The notes: a model not told the origin generated them from the letters alone. Counted from the first letter of the stretch, positions 7,931-17,179 are shown. The stretch is 64,000 bases of DNA from Mycobacterium sp. KBS0706 (GCF_005938675.2 NZ_VCCH02000027.1:27047-91046); one strand, 5' to 3'. Translations and numbers: made by a program.

Positions 7931-9019
7931 ATGATCGAGTTCGGCGTCGATGCGGTGCAGGTCGTGTTCAACCCGGCGGGGGGGCATCTGCACGATGTCG
8001 TGATGCGCTGGAACGGGCGGGAGATCCGGCCGCTGCACCGGGCGCCCTGGATCGATAGCGGCGAGACGCTGCAGGAGGAGATCCCGCTCGGCCTGCGCAA
8101 CCTGGCCGGCGATTTCTTCTGCGCTCCCTTCGCCGACAGCGACCTGGACGGCGCCCCCGGCCATGGCTGGACCGCCAACGGCCATTGGGACCTCGACGGC
8201 ATCGACGAGAACGCCGGCGGCGTCACCGCGCGCTTCACCCTGCAGGAAAAAGTCTTCGGCGCCACCGTGCGCAAGGTGGTGACGCTGCGCCGGGGCCAGC
8301 CGATCGTCTATCAGCGCCATGTCTTCGAGGGCGGGGCCGGGGCGCTGCCGATGGCGCATCACGCCATGATCCGGGCGCCCGGCGGGGCGGCGCTCAGCTT
8401 CTCGCCCAAGGCCTTCGGCACCACCCCGCCGACGCCGGTCGAACCCGATGCCGCGCGCGGGCGCTCGGTGCTGGCCTATCCTCAACGCATCGCCGGGCTC
8501 GAAGCCGTGCGCTTGGCCGATGGCCGGACCGTCGACGCCTCGCGCTATCCCTTCGCCGACAGCCATGAGGACATCGTGCTGCTGGCCGAGGCGCCGGGCA
8601 CGCCGCTCGGCTGGTCGGCGGCGCTGGCGGCCCGCGAGGGTTTCCTGTTCTTCGGCCTGAAGGACCCGCGGCGGCTGCCCTTCACCATGCTGTGGATGAG
8701 CAATGGCGGCCGCGACTACCCGCCTTTCTCCGGCCGGCACCGCCATGTGCTGGGGATCGAGGAGGGCTGCATGTACCTGCATCTCGGCCACCGCGCCTCG
8801 ATGCAACCGAACCCGCTGACCGCCGAGGGCTATCCGACCGCGATCGCGCTGGACCCGGCGGGCCGGGTCGAGATCGCCTACGCCTTCGGGGCGGTGCCGG
8901 CCGAGCCGGGCTGGGACCGGGTCGAGGCAATCGCTCACGGCCCGGCTGGCCTCGACCTCCGCATCGCCGGCGGCCCGGCCGTGACGCTGCCCTTCGAGGC
9001 GGGGCGGATCGGGCTGTAG
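7931..9019 (+). CDS. Aldose 1-epimerase-like protein (galactose mutarotase superfamily)
   Basis: 362 residues from the ATG at 7931, with AGGG just upstream; a GTG at 7922 is also in frame. The sequence is beta-rich with no signal peptide or membrane segment. Features consistent with the mutarotase-like fold are an early GHLHDVVMRWNGREIRPL strand pair, a central AHHAMIRAPGG segment, and a C-terminal region GCMYLHLGHRASMQPNPL. The canonical catalytic His/Glu motifs of GalM are not clearly recognisable, so enzymatic activity is uncertain; it may be a DUF4432-like sugar-binding relative. It sits 109 bases before glycerate 2-kinase in the same direction. Confidence 0.55.
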   Translation: MIEFGVDAVQVVFNPAGGHLHDVVMRWNGREIRPLHRAPWIDSGETLQEEIPLGLRNLAGDFFCAPFADSDLDGAPGHGWTANGHWDLDGIDENAGGVTARFTLQEKVFGATVRKVVTLRRGQPIVYQRHVFEGGAGALPMAHHAMIRAPGGAALSFSPKAFGTTPPTPVEPDAARGRSVLAYPQRIAGLEAVRLADGRTVDASRYPFADSHEDIVLLAEAPGTPLGWSAALAAREGFLFFGLKDPRRLPFTMLWMSNGGRDYPPFSGRHRHVLGIEEGCMYLHLGHRASMQPNPLTAEGYPTAIALDPAGRVEIAYAFGAVPAEPGWDRVEAIAHGPAGLDLRIAGGPAVTLPFEAGRIGL

Positions 9020-9128
9020 TTTTCTCGCAGGGTGGAACGGCCCCTACCGCCCGCTTGCGATTCGCGCTTGAACCGCGGCCGGTCCTCGCCTTCGATGGCC
9101 GGGCCGATGTCGTAGGGAAACTGCATCC

Positions 9129-10373
9129 ATGTCCGCGTCCGATCGCGCCGTCCTCGAGGCCCTGTTCCAGGCTGCGCTCAGCGCCGCCTATCCGGAGACG
9201 CGGATGCAGCACCTGCTGCCCCAGCCGCCGAAGGGCCGCACCATCGTGCTCGGCGCCGGCAAGGGCGCGGCGCGGATGGCCCGGGCCTTCGAGACACTGT
9301 GGCCGCATCCCTGCGAGGGACTGGTCGTCACCCGCTACGGCCACGGCACGCCGACCGATCGGATCGAGGTGGTCGAGGCCGCCCATCCGGTGCCGGACGC
9401 CGCCGGCCGCGCAGCCGCCCAGCGCATCCTCGACCTCGCCCGCGCCGCTGGGCCTGACGACCTAGTGGTGTGCCTGGTCTCGGGCGGCGCCTCGGCCCTG
9501 CTGTCGCTGCCGGCCGAAGGGCTGACCCTTCAGGACAAGCAGGCGGTGAACAAGGCGCTGCTGCGCTCCGGTGCGCCGATCCAGGAGATGAACGCGGTGC
9601 GCAAGGCGATGTCCGCGATCAAGGGCGGGCGCCTGGCCGCGGCCGCGGCGCCGGCCCGGGTCGTCACCTATCTGATCTCCGATGTGCCGGGCGACGAGCC
9701 GGGCGTGATCGGCTCCGGCCCCACCGTCGCCGGCGGCGCCGACCCGGAGACGGCGCTGGCGATCCTGCGGCGCTACGAGATCGCGGTGCCGGAGGCCGTT
9801 GAGCGGGCGATCCGCGCCAACACCGCGCCGGCCGCGCTGCCGGAAGCCGATCTGCACATGCTGGCGACGCCGCAGATGGCGCTGGAGGCGGCGGCGGCGA
9901 AGGCGCGGGAGCTGGGCCTGGCGCCGGTGATCCTGGGCGACGCGCTGGAGGGCGAGGCGCGCGAGGTCGGCCGCGTCCTGGCCGGCATCGCCGAGCAGGC
10001 GCTGCGGCACGGCCAGCCGGCGGCGCGGCCCTGCGTGCTGCTGTCCGGCGGCGAGACCACGGTGACGGTGAAGGGGCAGGGTCGGGGCGGCCGCAATGTC
10101 GAGTTCCTGCTGGCCCTGGCGATCCAGCTGCAGGGCCGGCCCGGCATCGCCGCCATCGCCTGCGACACCGACGGCATCGACGGGTCGGAGGACAATGCCG
10201 GCGCCTGGGCCGACGCCGAGACGCTGGCGCAGGGCAAGGCGCAGGGGCTGGTGGCGACCGACTACCTGGCCAACAACGACGCCTACAACTATTTCGCGGC
10301 GCTCGACCGGCTAGTGGTGACCGGGCCGACCCTGACCAACGTCAACGACTTCCGCGCCATCCTGGTGCGGTAG
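9129..10373 (+). CDS. Glycerate 2-kinase (GckA/TtuD family)
   Basis: 414 residues. The N-terminal DUF4147 domain shows GAGKGAARMARA and CLVSGGASALLSLPAEGLTL, the loop that binds nucleotide and glycerate. The C-terminal MOFRL domain carries LSGGETTVTVKGQGRGGRN and ACDTDGIDGSEDNAGAW, both diagnostic. The enzyme phosphorylates D-glycerate to 2-phosphoglycerate, linking the serine cycle, tartrate or hydroxypyruvate metabolism to glycolysis. It is the last gene of a possible two-gene unit with the aldose-epimerase-like gene. No unusual residues were noticed. Confidence 0.92.
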   Translation: MSASDRAVLEALFQAALSAAYPETRMQHLLPQPPKGRTIVLGAGKGAARMARAFETLWPHPCEGLVVTRYGHGTPTDRIEVVEAAHPVPDAAGRAAAQRILDLARAAGPDDLVVCLVSGGASALLSLPAEGLTLQDKQAVNKALLRSGAPIQEMNAVRKAMSAIKGGRLAAAAAPARVVTYLISDVPGDEPGVIGSGPTVAGGADPETALAILRRYEIAVPEAVERAIRANTAPAALPEADLHMLATPQMALEAAAAKARELGLAPVILGDALEGEAREVGRVLAGIAEQALRHGQPAARPCVLLSGGETTVTVKGQGRGGRNVEFLLALAIQLQGRPGIAAIACDTDGIDGSEDNAGAWADAETLAQGKAQGLVATDYLANNDAYNYFAALDRLVVTGPTLTNVNDFRAILVR

Positions 10374-10486
10374 CGCCGGCGGGCCGCCCGGCCGAAACGA
10401 AACTGCAATCGATTGCTGGAAACCGAGGCCGCGTGTACAAAGCACATGGCTCGGGGGGATAGTATTTATTTGTATTTTTATTTCAA

Positions 10487-10528
10487 CGACAGAAGAAGAT
10501 TCGGAAAGCCGGGCCGTCTTCTTCGTCG
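10487..10528 (+). promoter_or_regulatory. Leader hairpin before the first propeller-RTX gene
   Basis: CGAC-A-GAAGAAGA (10487-10499) pairs with TCTTCTTC-GTCG (10517-10528): 12 base pairs with a single bulged A. It lies in an unusually AT-rich leader (10460-10500) and ends 21 bases before the start codon; the AGGGGGG ribosome-binding site follows it. No U-tract follows, so it is more likely a 5'-UTR structure than a terminator. Confidence 0.5.
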
Positions 10529-10549
10529 ATTTCAGGGGGGATTCATGTC

Positions 10550-13411
10550 ATGACGCGAGTTACGGTCGGCACCGGCAATATCGAAGCCAATGCCAGGACC
10601 CAGAGCGTGGCGGCCTCGGGGGACGGCCGCTATGTCGTGTTCGACAGCTATGCGACCAACCTGGTCGCCGGCGACACCAACGGCGTACCGGACGTCTTCC
10701 TGCGCGACACCCTGACCGGCACGACGACGCGGATCTCGGTGGACACCACCGGCGGCAACACCAACGGCCAGTCGACGTTGCCGACGATCTCGGATGATGG
10801 GCGCTACGTCATCTTCCACAGCCAGGCGAACGACATCGTCGACGGCGACACCAACGGCGTCACGGACGTCTTCGTACGGGATGTCCAGACCGGCACCACC
10901 ACCCTCGTGTCGGTCCCCGCCGGGGGAGGGCTGGGCGATTCGCATTCCGGCAATGCCGATCTCTCGGCCAACGGGCGCTACATCGTGTTCAACAGCACTG
11001 CCACCAACATGGTCGCCGGGGACACCAACGGCCAGGTGGACGTCTTCATCCGCGACCTGCAGACCGGGACCACGACCCGAATCTCCGTCGGCGACGACGA
11101 AGCCCAGGGCAACTTCATGTCGACCAATGGCCGGGTCTCCGATGACGGCCAGCGCGTGGCTTTCTACAGCGAATCCAACAATCTCGTCGCCGGCGACACC
11201 AACAGCAACCCCGACATCTTCGTCCGCGACCTCGCAGCCGGAACCACCGAGCGCGTCACTGTCGCCACGGACGGCACCCAGGCGAACGACTATTCGGACC
11301 AGGCCGCGATCTCCGGCAATGGCCGCTACGTCGTGTTCCAGAGCGCTGCGACCAATCTGGTGGCGGACGACACCAACGGGGAGGTCGACGTCTTCCTGCG
11401 CGACCTGCAGACCGACACCACGGTCCGCGTCTCCACCTCCGGCGCCGGGGTCCAGGGCGATGCGGCGTCCGTCAACGCCGACATCTCGTCCGACGGCCGC
11501 TACGTCGTGTTCGTGAGCAAGGCGTCGAACCTGGTGGCGGGCGATGACGCCTCCTCATACGACGTCTTCGTCAAGGACATGCAGACCGGCGCGGTGACTC
11601 GCCTCTCCGTGGCGCCCGACGGTTCGGTGGCCAATGGCGACTCCGCCCAGCCGAGGATCTCATCCGACGGCAGCACGGTCGTGTTCCGCTCCTTCGCGAC
11701 CAATCTGGACATCGGCCCGGATACGAACAGCAATATCGACGGGTTCCAGGTCTCGCTCCGCGCCACGGCCGGGGCCAACCACAGGATCGGCTCCGACGGC
11801 AACGACACGCTCGACGGTCTGGCGGGCAGCGATATCCTCACCGGGGCCGCCGGTGATGACGCGCTGGCCGGCGGCGCCGGGGCGGACCGGCTGTATGGCG
11901 GGGACGGTTCCGACACGGCGGATTACTCGGGCTCGGCCGCGGGTGTGCTGGTGAGCCTGAAGAGCGGCGCCGCCACCGGGGGCGACGCCCAGGGCGACAC
12001 GCTGATCTCGATCGAGAACGTGACCGGTTCGGCCTTCGCGGACCAGCTGTATGGCGACGCCGGCGCCAATCGGCTGACCGGCGGGGCGGGCAACGATACG
12101 CTCTGGGGCGGGGCCGGTGCCGATAGCCTGGATGGCGGCGCCGGTTCGGACAACGCCGGCTACCAGTACTCCGCCAAGGCGGTGACGGTCGACCTGCTGG
12201 CCGGCACCGGCACGGGCGGCGACGCCGAGGGCGACACGCTGATCGGCATCGAGCACCTGTACGGGTCGGCCTTCGACGACCACCTGACCGGCAACAGTGT
12301 CGGCAATACCCTCCGCGGCGATTTCGGCAACGACACGCTCGTCGGCAATGGCGGCGCGGACACGCTGATCGGGGAGGCCGGCAACGACACCCTCGACGGC
12401 GGCGACGGCAACGACTCGCTCGTCGGTCTCGACGGGGCCGACACCATCCATGGCGGCAACGACAATGACGGTGTCGACGGCGGCGACGGGAACGACATCG
12501 TCTTCGGCGAGGCCGGCGTCGACAGCCTCGGCGGCAACACCGGCGACGACCAGCTCGACGGCGGCGACGGCAACGATTTTCTCGACGGCGGCGCCGGGGC
12601 CGACATGCTGGCCGGCGGGGCCGGCGACGATACGGCGAGCTATACCGGCTCAGCTGCCGGGGTGACGGTGAACCTCGCCACGGGCCTGGCCGCGGGCGGC
12701 GACGCCCAGGGCGACACCTTCAGCAGCGTCGAGCTGCTGTCCGGCTCGGCCTTTGCCGACAAGCTGACCGGGGACGCCGGCGCCAACAGCCTGTCGGGAC
12801 AGGATGGCGACGACATCCTCGTCGGCGGCGCCGGCGCCGACACGCTGAAAGGCGGCAACGGCATCGACACGGCGAGCTATGCGGGCTCCGCCGCCGGGGT
12901 GACGATCAACCTGGCCACCGGCGCGGTCTCGGGCGGCGACGCCGCGGGCGATACGTTCAACAGCATCGAGCAGGTGCTGGGCTCGAACCAGGGCGACCAG
13001 CTGACCGGCGATGCCGGGGCCAACGCCCTGTGGGGCGGCAATGGCGACGATGTGATCACCGGCGGCGCCGGCGCCGATACCCTGAAGGGCGGCGCCGGCA
13101 ATGACAGCTTCGTCTATGCCAGCACGGCCGACAGCACCGTGGCGGCGGCCGGCCGGGACACGATCAACGATTTCACCACCGGCGACAGGATCGACCTGTC
13201 GGCGATCGACGCCAATGGCGCCGGGTCGGGCGACACCGCCTTCAGCTTCGGCACCGGCGGCTTCACCGGCGCGGCCGGAGAGCTGCGGGTGGTGGATTTC
13301 GGCACCGGCTACCAGGGCGTCTATCTCGACACCGATGGCGACAAGAACCCTGACTCGATCATCGTCGTCCTGTCTGACCATGCCCTGATCGAGGCGGATT
13401 TCGTGCTCTGA
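10550..13411 (+). CDS. Secreted propeller-RTX protein, copy 1
   Basis: 953 residues. Residues ~1-405 hold seven repeats of a ~50-residue TolB/PD40-like unit (core S-x-DGRYVVFxSxATNLVxGDTNG followed by DVFxRDxxTGTTTRxS). This predicts a seven-bladed beta-propeller closed by the N-terminal strand. From residue ~413 there are RTX nonapeptides (GGxGxDxLxG) that bind Ca2+, interleaved with four copies of a module starting DTASYxGSAAGVTVNLxTG and ending GSAFADxLTGDAGAN. The C-terminus (~85 residues, ending SDHALIEADFVL) resembles an RTX type I secretion tail (DxxTGDRIDLSAID then hydrophobic end). No Sec signal. Export through a type I system is inferred; no exporter genes are in the window. The role (adhesin, enzyme or matrix protein) is unknown. 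Confidence 0.85.
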   Translation: MTRVTVGTGNIEANARTQSVAASGDGRYVVFDSYATNLVAGDTNGVPDVFLRDTLTGTTTRISVDTTGGNTNGQSTLPTISDDGRYVIFHSQANDIVDGDTNGVTDVFVRDVQTGTTTLVSVPAGGGLGDSHSGNADLSANGRYIVFNSTATNMVAGDTNGQVDVFIRDLQTGTTTRISVGDDEAQGNFMSTNGRVSDDGQRVAFYSESNNLVAGDTNSNPDIFVRDLAAGTTERVTVATDGTQANDYSDQAAISGNGRYVVFQSAATNLVADDTNGEVDVFLRDLQTDTTVRVSTSGAGVQGDAASVNADISSDGRYVVFVSKASNLVAGDDASSYDVFVKDMQTGAVTRLSVAPDGSVANGDSAQPRISSDGSTVVFRSFATNLDIGPDTNSNIDGFQVSLRATAGANHRIGSDGNDTLDGLAGSDILTGAAGDDALAGGAGADRLYGGDGSDTADYSGSAAGVLVSLKSGAATGGDAQGDTLISIENVTGSAFADQLYGDAGANRLTGGAGNDTLWGGAGADSLDGGAGSDNAGYQYSAKAVTVDLLAGTGTGGDAEGDTLIGIEHLYGSAFDDHLTGNSVGNTLRGDFGNDTLVGNGGADTLIGEAGNDTLDGGDGNDSLVGLDGADTIHGGNDNDGVDGGDGNDIVFGEAGVDSLGGNTGDDQLDGGDGNDFLDGGAGADMLAGGAGDDTASYTGSAAGVTVNLATGLAAGGDAQGDTFSSVELLSGSAFADKLTGDAGANSLSGQDGDDILVGGAGADTLKGGNGIDTASYAGSAAGVTINLATGAVSGGDAAGDTFNSIEQVLGSNQGDQLTGDAGANALWGGNGDDVITGGAGADTLKGGAGNDSFVYASTADSTVAAAGRDTINDFTTGDRIDLSAIDANGAGSGDTAFSFGTGGFTGAAGELRVVDFGTGYQGVYLDTDGDKNPDSIIVVLSDHALIEADFVL

Positions 13412-13443
13412 TCCCGCCCGGCCGGAAGGGGTAAAATCCGCGG

Positions 13444-13468
13444 GAGGCGCAGCCCGGCTGCGCCTCTT
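13444..13468 (+). terminator. Terminator-like hairpin after propeller-RTX copy 1
   Basis: GAGGCGCAG (13444-13452) pairs perfectly with CTGCGCCTC (13458-13466), 5-base loop, only two T residues after it. It is 33 bases past the stop codon. It could be a weak intrinsic terminator or a 3'-end stabiliser. Confidence 0.6.
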
Positions 13469-13580
13469 CGCCGGCCGCCATCACCGGATATGTCGGCTTT
13501 GAGACAAGTGCCGCACGATTGCCGAACTGGGCCGGGGCGTGTAGAACCCTGGGATCCAGCGTGTGAACCCACGTCCATTA

Positions 13581-13606
13581 TTCGTATAACTGCCGTTCGT
13601 ATAACT
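13581..13606 (+). promoter_or_regulatory. Tandem direct repeat upstream of propeller-RTX copy 2
   Basis: TTCGTATAACT occurs twice, at 13581-13591 and 13596-13606, with a 15-base period, in an otherwise AT-enriched stretch 84 bases before the start of the second gene. It may be a regulator-binding site or part of the promoter. It is not present upstream of copy 1. Confidence 0.4.
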
Positions 13607-13689
13607 CTGTTTTCCTTCTGAATTTCCCGGTGGCGTTTTTCCCGGCAAGGGCCGTCATCGCCAGCAGAATCGATGGGGAGGCTTTTCAT

Positions 13690-16341
13690 ATGACCGTCAA
13701 TGCCAGCTCGCTCACCCGGATCTCTGTCGACACCGGCGGCACCAGCGCCAACAACGTCGCCACCGGCGGCGTGATGTCGGCCGATGGCCGCTACGTCGTG
13801 TTCCAGAGCACCGCGACCAACCTGGTCGGCGGCGACGTCAACGGCTTCTTCGACGTCTTCCTGCGCGACACGGTGACCGGCACCACCACGCTGCTCTCGA
13901 CCGCGACCGGCGGCACGCAGGGCAACAACGTCTCCAGTGTGGCCGCGATCACCGATGACGGCCGCTACGTGTTCTTCAACAGCACCGCGACCAACCTGGT
14001 CGGCGGCGACACCAACGCCGTTCTCGACGTGTTCATGCGCGACACGCAGACGGGCGTCACCACCCGGGTCTCGACCGCGTCGGACGGCAGCCAGGCCAAC
14101 GGCGCCAGCCAGAATGTCGACGTCACCGGCAACGGCGCCTTCATCGGCTTCCAGAGCACTGCGACCAACCTGGTCGGCGCCGACAGCAACGGCTTCAGCG
14201 ACGTCTTCGTCAAGAACCTGTCGACCGGTGCCGTCACCCGCGTCTCGGTCGCGGATGACGAGTCGCAGGCGAACGGCAACTCCCTGGTGGCCCGCCTGTC
14301 CGACGACGGCAACCGGGTGTCCTTCGTCAGCACCGCCAGCAACCTGACGGCGAATGACAGCAACGGCGCCGTCACCGACATCTTCGTCCGCGACATCGCT
14401 GCCGGCACCACTGTTCTCGCCTCGGTCGCCATCGGCGGCGGGTCGGGTGACGCCGGCTCCTCCGGCGCCTCGATCTCGGGCAACGGCCGCTACGTCGTGT
14501 TCCAGAGCGACGCGACCAACCTGGTCGCCGGCGACAGCAACGGCGCCACCGACATCTTCGTCCGCGACCTGCAGACCAACACGACCACCCGCGTCTCCAC
14601 CGCCACCGACGGCAGCCAGAGCAACGATCTCTCGGGCCAGGCGGTGATCTCGGCCGACGGGCGCTACGTCGTCTTCTTCAGCCTCGCCAGCAACCTGGTG
14701 CAGGGCGACACCAACGGCCTCCGTGACATCTTCCTGAAGGACATGGTGACCGGGAATGTGACGCGCCTGTCCGTCGCCGCCGACGGGTCGGAGCTGAACG
14801 ACCTGTCGAACACGCCCTCGATCTCGGCCGACGGCCACTACGTCACCTTCCAGACGCAGGCGACCGACACCGGCGTGGGCGCCGAAGGCAACGGCACCGG
14901 CTTCGACGTGTTCCGGGTCTCGCTGGTGGCCGGGGCCGGGGCGGACCGGATGATCGGCTCGGACGGCAACGACACCATCGACGGGCTGGCCGGCGACGAC
15001 ATCCTCCTCGGCGGCTTCGGCAACGACGTGCTCACCGGGGGCGCCGGGGCGGACCAGATCTCCGGCGCCGCCGGCACCGACACGGCGGACTATTCGGGCT
15101 CCGCGGCCGGGGTCACGGTCGATCTGGTGCTCGGCACCGGTGTCGGCGGCGACGCCCAGGGCGACACGCTCAGCGGCATCGAGAACCTCACCGGCTCTGC
15201 CCAGGCCGACCATCTCTACGGCGACGCCGGTGCCAACACGCTGACCGGCGGCGACGGCGACGACACGCTCCGCGGCGGCGCCGGGGCCGATGTCATCGCC
15301 GGCGGCAACGGCTCGGACTACGCCAACTATCAGGGCTCGACGGCGGGGGTGTCGGTCAACCTGCTGACCGGCGCCGTCTCCGGCGGCGACGCCGCGGGCG
15401 ACACGCTGACCAGCATCGAGAACCTGTACGGGTCGAGCTTCGACGACCAGCTCACCGGCAACAACGCCCGCAACATCATCGGCGGCGAGCTCGGCAATGA
15501 CACGCTCGTCGGCAATGGCGGCGACGACGCGCTCTCCGGCGAAGCCGGCAACGACAATCTCAGCGGCGGCGACGGCAACGACCGCCTCGTCGGCGGCGCC
15601 GGGATCGACACCATCCATGGCGGCAACAACGATGATTCGGTCGACGCTGGCAGCGAGAACGACCAGGTCTTCGGCGAGGCCGGGAACGACGTGCTCTATG
15701 GCGGCACCGGCAACGACCAGCTCGACGGCGGCGACGGCAACGACCAGCTCGAGGGCGCGGCCGGGGCCGACACGCTGATCGGCGGGAACGGCGTCGACAC
15801 GGCCAGCTATGCCGGCTCGGCCGCCGGGGTAACGGTCAACCTGGGCACCGGCGCGGCCTCCGGCGGCGACGCCGCGGGCGACACGTTCAGCAGCATCGAG
15901 CAGGTGCTGGGCTCGGCGCAGGCCGACACGCTGACCGGTGACGGCAACGCCAACACGCTGTGGGGCATGGGCGGCGACGACGTGCTCACCGGGGGCGGCG
16001 GCGGCGACCTGCTGAAGGGTGGCGCCGGCAACGACAGCTTCGTCTACACCGCCTTGTCCGACAGCACGGTCTCGGGTGCCGGCAAGGACACCATCGCCGA
16101 CTTCACCACCGGCGATAAGATCGACCTGTCGCTGATCGACGCCGACGGCAATTCGGGCAATGGCGATACCGCCTTCACCTTCGGCACCGGCGCCTTCACC
16201 GGCACGGCCGGGGAGCTGCGGGTGGTGACGGCCGGGGCGATCCAGGTGGTCTATGTCGATGCGACCGGCGACAAGCAGCCAGACTTCGCCATCAACGTGA
16301 TCTCCGACCACGCCCTCACCGCGTCGGATTTCTTGCTCTGA
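13690..16341 (+). CDS. Secreted propeller-RTX protein, copy 2
   Basis: 883 residues from the ATG at 13690, chosen for its GGGGAGG ribosome-binding site 8 bases upstream. It has the same plan as copy 1: seven ~50-residue propeller repeats (residues ~10-415; for example SADGRYVVFQSTATNLVGGD), then RTX nonapeptides with three, not four, of the SAAGVTVNL modules, and a C-terminal tail (TTGDKIDLSLID ... SDHALTASDFLL) of type I secretion character. The difference in length (70 residues) is about one module. It appears to be a tandem duplication that has diverged, with its own promoter region, so the two could be differently regulated. Function unknown; Ca2+-dependent extracellular folding is expected for RTX proteins. 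Confidence 0.85.
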   Translation: MTVNASSLTRISVDTGGTSANNVATGGVMSADGRYVVFQSTATNLVGGDVNGFFDVFLRDTVTGTTTLLSTATGGTQGNNVSSVAAITDDGRYVFFNSTATNLVGGDTNAVLDVFMRDTQTGVTTRVSTASDGSQANGASQNVDVTGNGAFIGFQSTATNLVGADSNGFSDVFVKNLSTGAVTRVSVADDESQANGNSLVARLSDDGNRVSFVSTASNLTANDSNGAVTDIFVRDIAAGTTVLASVAIGGGSGDAGSSGASISGNGRYVVFQSDATNLVAGDSNGATDIFVRDLQTNTTTRVSTATDGSQSNDLSGQAVISADGRYVVFFSLASNLVQGDTNGLRDIFLKDMVTGNVTRLSVAADGSELNDLSNTPSISADGHYVTFQTQATDTGVGAEGNGTGFDVFRVSLVAGAGADRMIGSDGNDTIDGLAGDDILLGGFGNDVLTGGAGADQISGAAGTDTADYSGSAAGVTVDLVLGTGVGGDAQGDTLSGIENLTGSAQADHLYGDAGANTLTGGDGDDTLRGGAGADVIAGGNGSDYANYQGSTAGVSVNLLTGAVSGGDAAGDTLTSIENLYGSSFDDQLTGNNARNIIGGELGNDTLVGNGGDDALSGEAGNDNLSGGDGNDRLVGGAGIDTIHGGNNDDSVDAGSENDQVFGEAGNDVLYGGTGNDQLDGGDGNDQLEGAAGADTLIGGNGVDTASYAGSAAGVTVNLGTGAASGGDAAGDTFSSIEQVLGSAQADTLTGDGNANTLWGMGGDDVLTGGGGGDLLKGGAGNDSFVYTALSDSTVSGAGKDTIADFTTGDKIDLSLIDADGNSGNGDTAFTFGTGAFTGTAGELRVVTAGAIQVVYVDATGDKQPDFAINVISDHALTASDFLL

Positions 16342-16350
16342 GCCCCTCGG

Positions 16351-16377
16351 GAGGCGCCACCGGCTGAGCGGCGCCTT
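16351..16377. terminator. Hairpin between propeller-RTX copy 2 and the convergent hydrolase gene
   Basis: GAGGCGCC (16351-16358) pairs with GGCGCCTT (16370-16377), with one G-T pair and an 11-base loop; a pyrimidine-rich run follows. It lies 9 bases past the stop codon, between convergent genes, and could serve both. Confidence 0.5.
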
Positions 16378-16407
16378 CCTCTCCATCATGGCCTGAGAGT
16401 GCCGCGG

Positions 16408-17175
16408 TCAGCCCCCCGGCGCATCCCCCAGGAACTCCGCGATCGCCGTGCCGAGCTCCGGCTTCGCCACCGCGCTCATATGGTTGCCGGGAATGGTGAC
16501 GGAGCGGCCCAGCGGCAGGGCGGCGGCGAGATCCGTGGCCGAGCCGTTGTCGTCATCCTCGGCGCCCGCCAGCACCAGGGTCGGCATTGCGATCTTCGCC
16601 AGCGCGTCGCGCGGCGTGTCGACCGAGGTGCCCAGTACCTGCAGCAGCGCCTCCGGATCGCCGCCGACGGTCTTCAGGAAGGCTTCGGCCAGCCATTCCG
16701 GCGTGCCGCGCTGGAAGCTGCCGAGATTGCTGAGGATATGGCGGAAATAGGCGTTGCGCCCACCGGCGCTGACGATGCCGTCGAGGCCCATCCCGGCCAC
16801 GATCGCCCGCCCCGGCGCGGCGCCGCGCACCAGCATCCGCACCACTGTCCGCCCGCCCAGCGAATAGCCGCCGAGATCGTAGTCGGTCAAGCCGAGCTGC
16901 TCGACCAGCGCCAGACCGTCATCGGCCAGGATGTCGGGCGGATAGGCGGCGGGATCGTGCGGCCTGGCGCTGTCGCCATGGCCGCGCAGGTCCGGCATGA
17001 TCACGCGATAGCCCCGCGCCGCGATCGCCGCGGCATGGCCGTAGCGTAGCCAGTTGACCGTGGCGGTCGAGAAGAAGCCGTGGATCAGCACCAGCGGCCG
17101 GCCCTCGCCGAACTCGCGATAGGCGAGTTGGACGCCGTCGCGGCCGTGGAACGGACGGGCTGGAAGATCGGTCAT
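16408..17175 (-). CDS. Alpha/beta-fold hydrolase
   Basis: 255 residues from the ATG at 17175, which is 4 bases after the stop of the GNAT gene, so translation is probably coupled. It shows the oxyanion HGFFSTATVNW motif, the PDLRGHGDSARP loop typical of epoxide hydrolases/esterases, the nucleophile elbow GYSLGG (Ser105), and a late GNHMSAV with the catalytic His. The acid is probably in AGAEDDDNGS. The substrate is unknown. It is the last gene of the minus-strand DUF899 cluster, and carries no signal peptide. Confidence 0.85.
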   Translation of the reverse strand: MTDLPARPFHGRDGVQLAYREFGEGRPLVLIHGFFSTATVNWLRYGHAAAIAARGYRVIMPDLRGHGDSARPHDPAAYPPDILADDGLALVEQLGLTDYDLGGYSLGGRTVVRMLVRGAAPGRAIVAGMGLDGIVSAGGRNAYFRHILSNLGSFQRGTPEWLAEAFLKTVGGDPEALLQVLGTSVDTPRDALAKIAMPTLVLAGAEDDDNGSATDLAAALPLGRSVTIPGNHMSAVAKPELGTAIAEFLGDAPGG

Positions 17176-17179
17176 GATG

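Noticed and set aside
11791..13100. Short repeated units in the RTX region considered as a CRISPR array or satellite.
   Set aside because: The repeats are in frame, degenerate at the DNA level and encode GGxGxDxLxG nonapeptides; there are no constant repeats with unique spacers and no cas genes.
13321..16389. A 1022-codon open frame antisense to propeller-RTX copy 2.
   Set aside because: It arises because the repetitive, GC-rich RTX coding strand has few stop triplets on the opposite strand. No recognisable domain; the sense frame has the repeats and ribosome-binding site.
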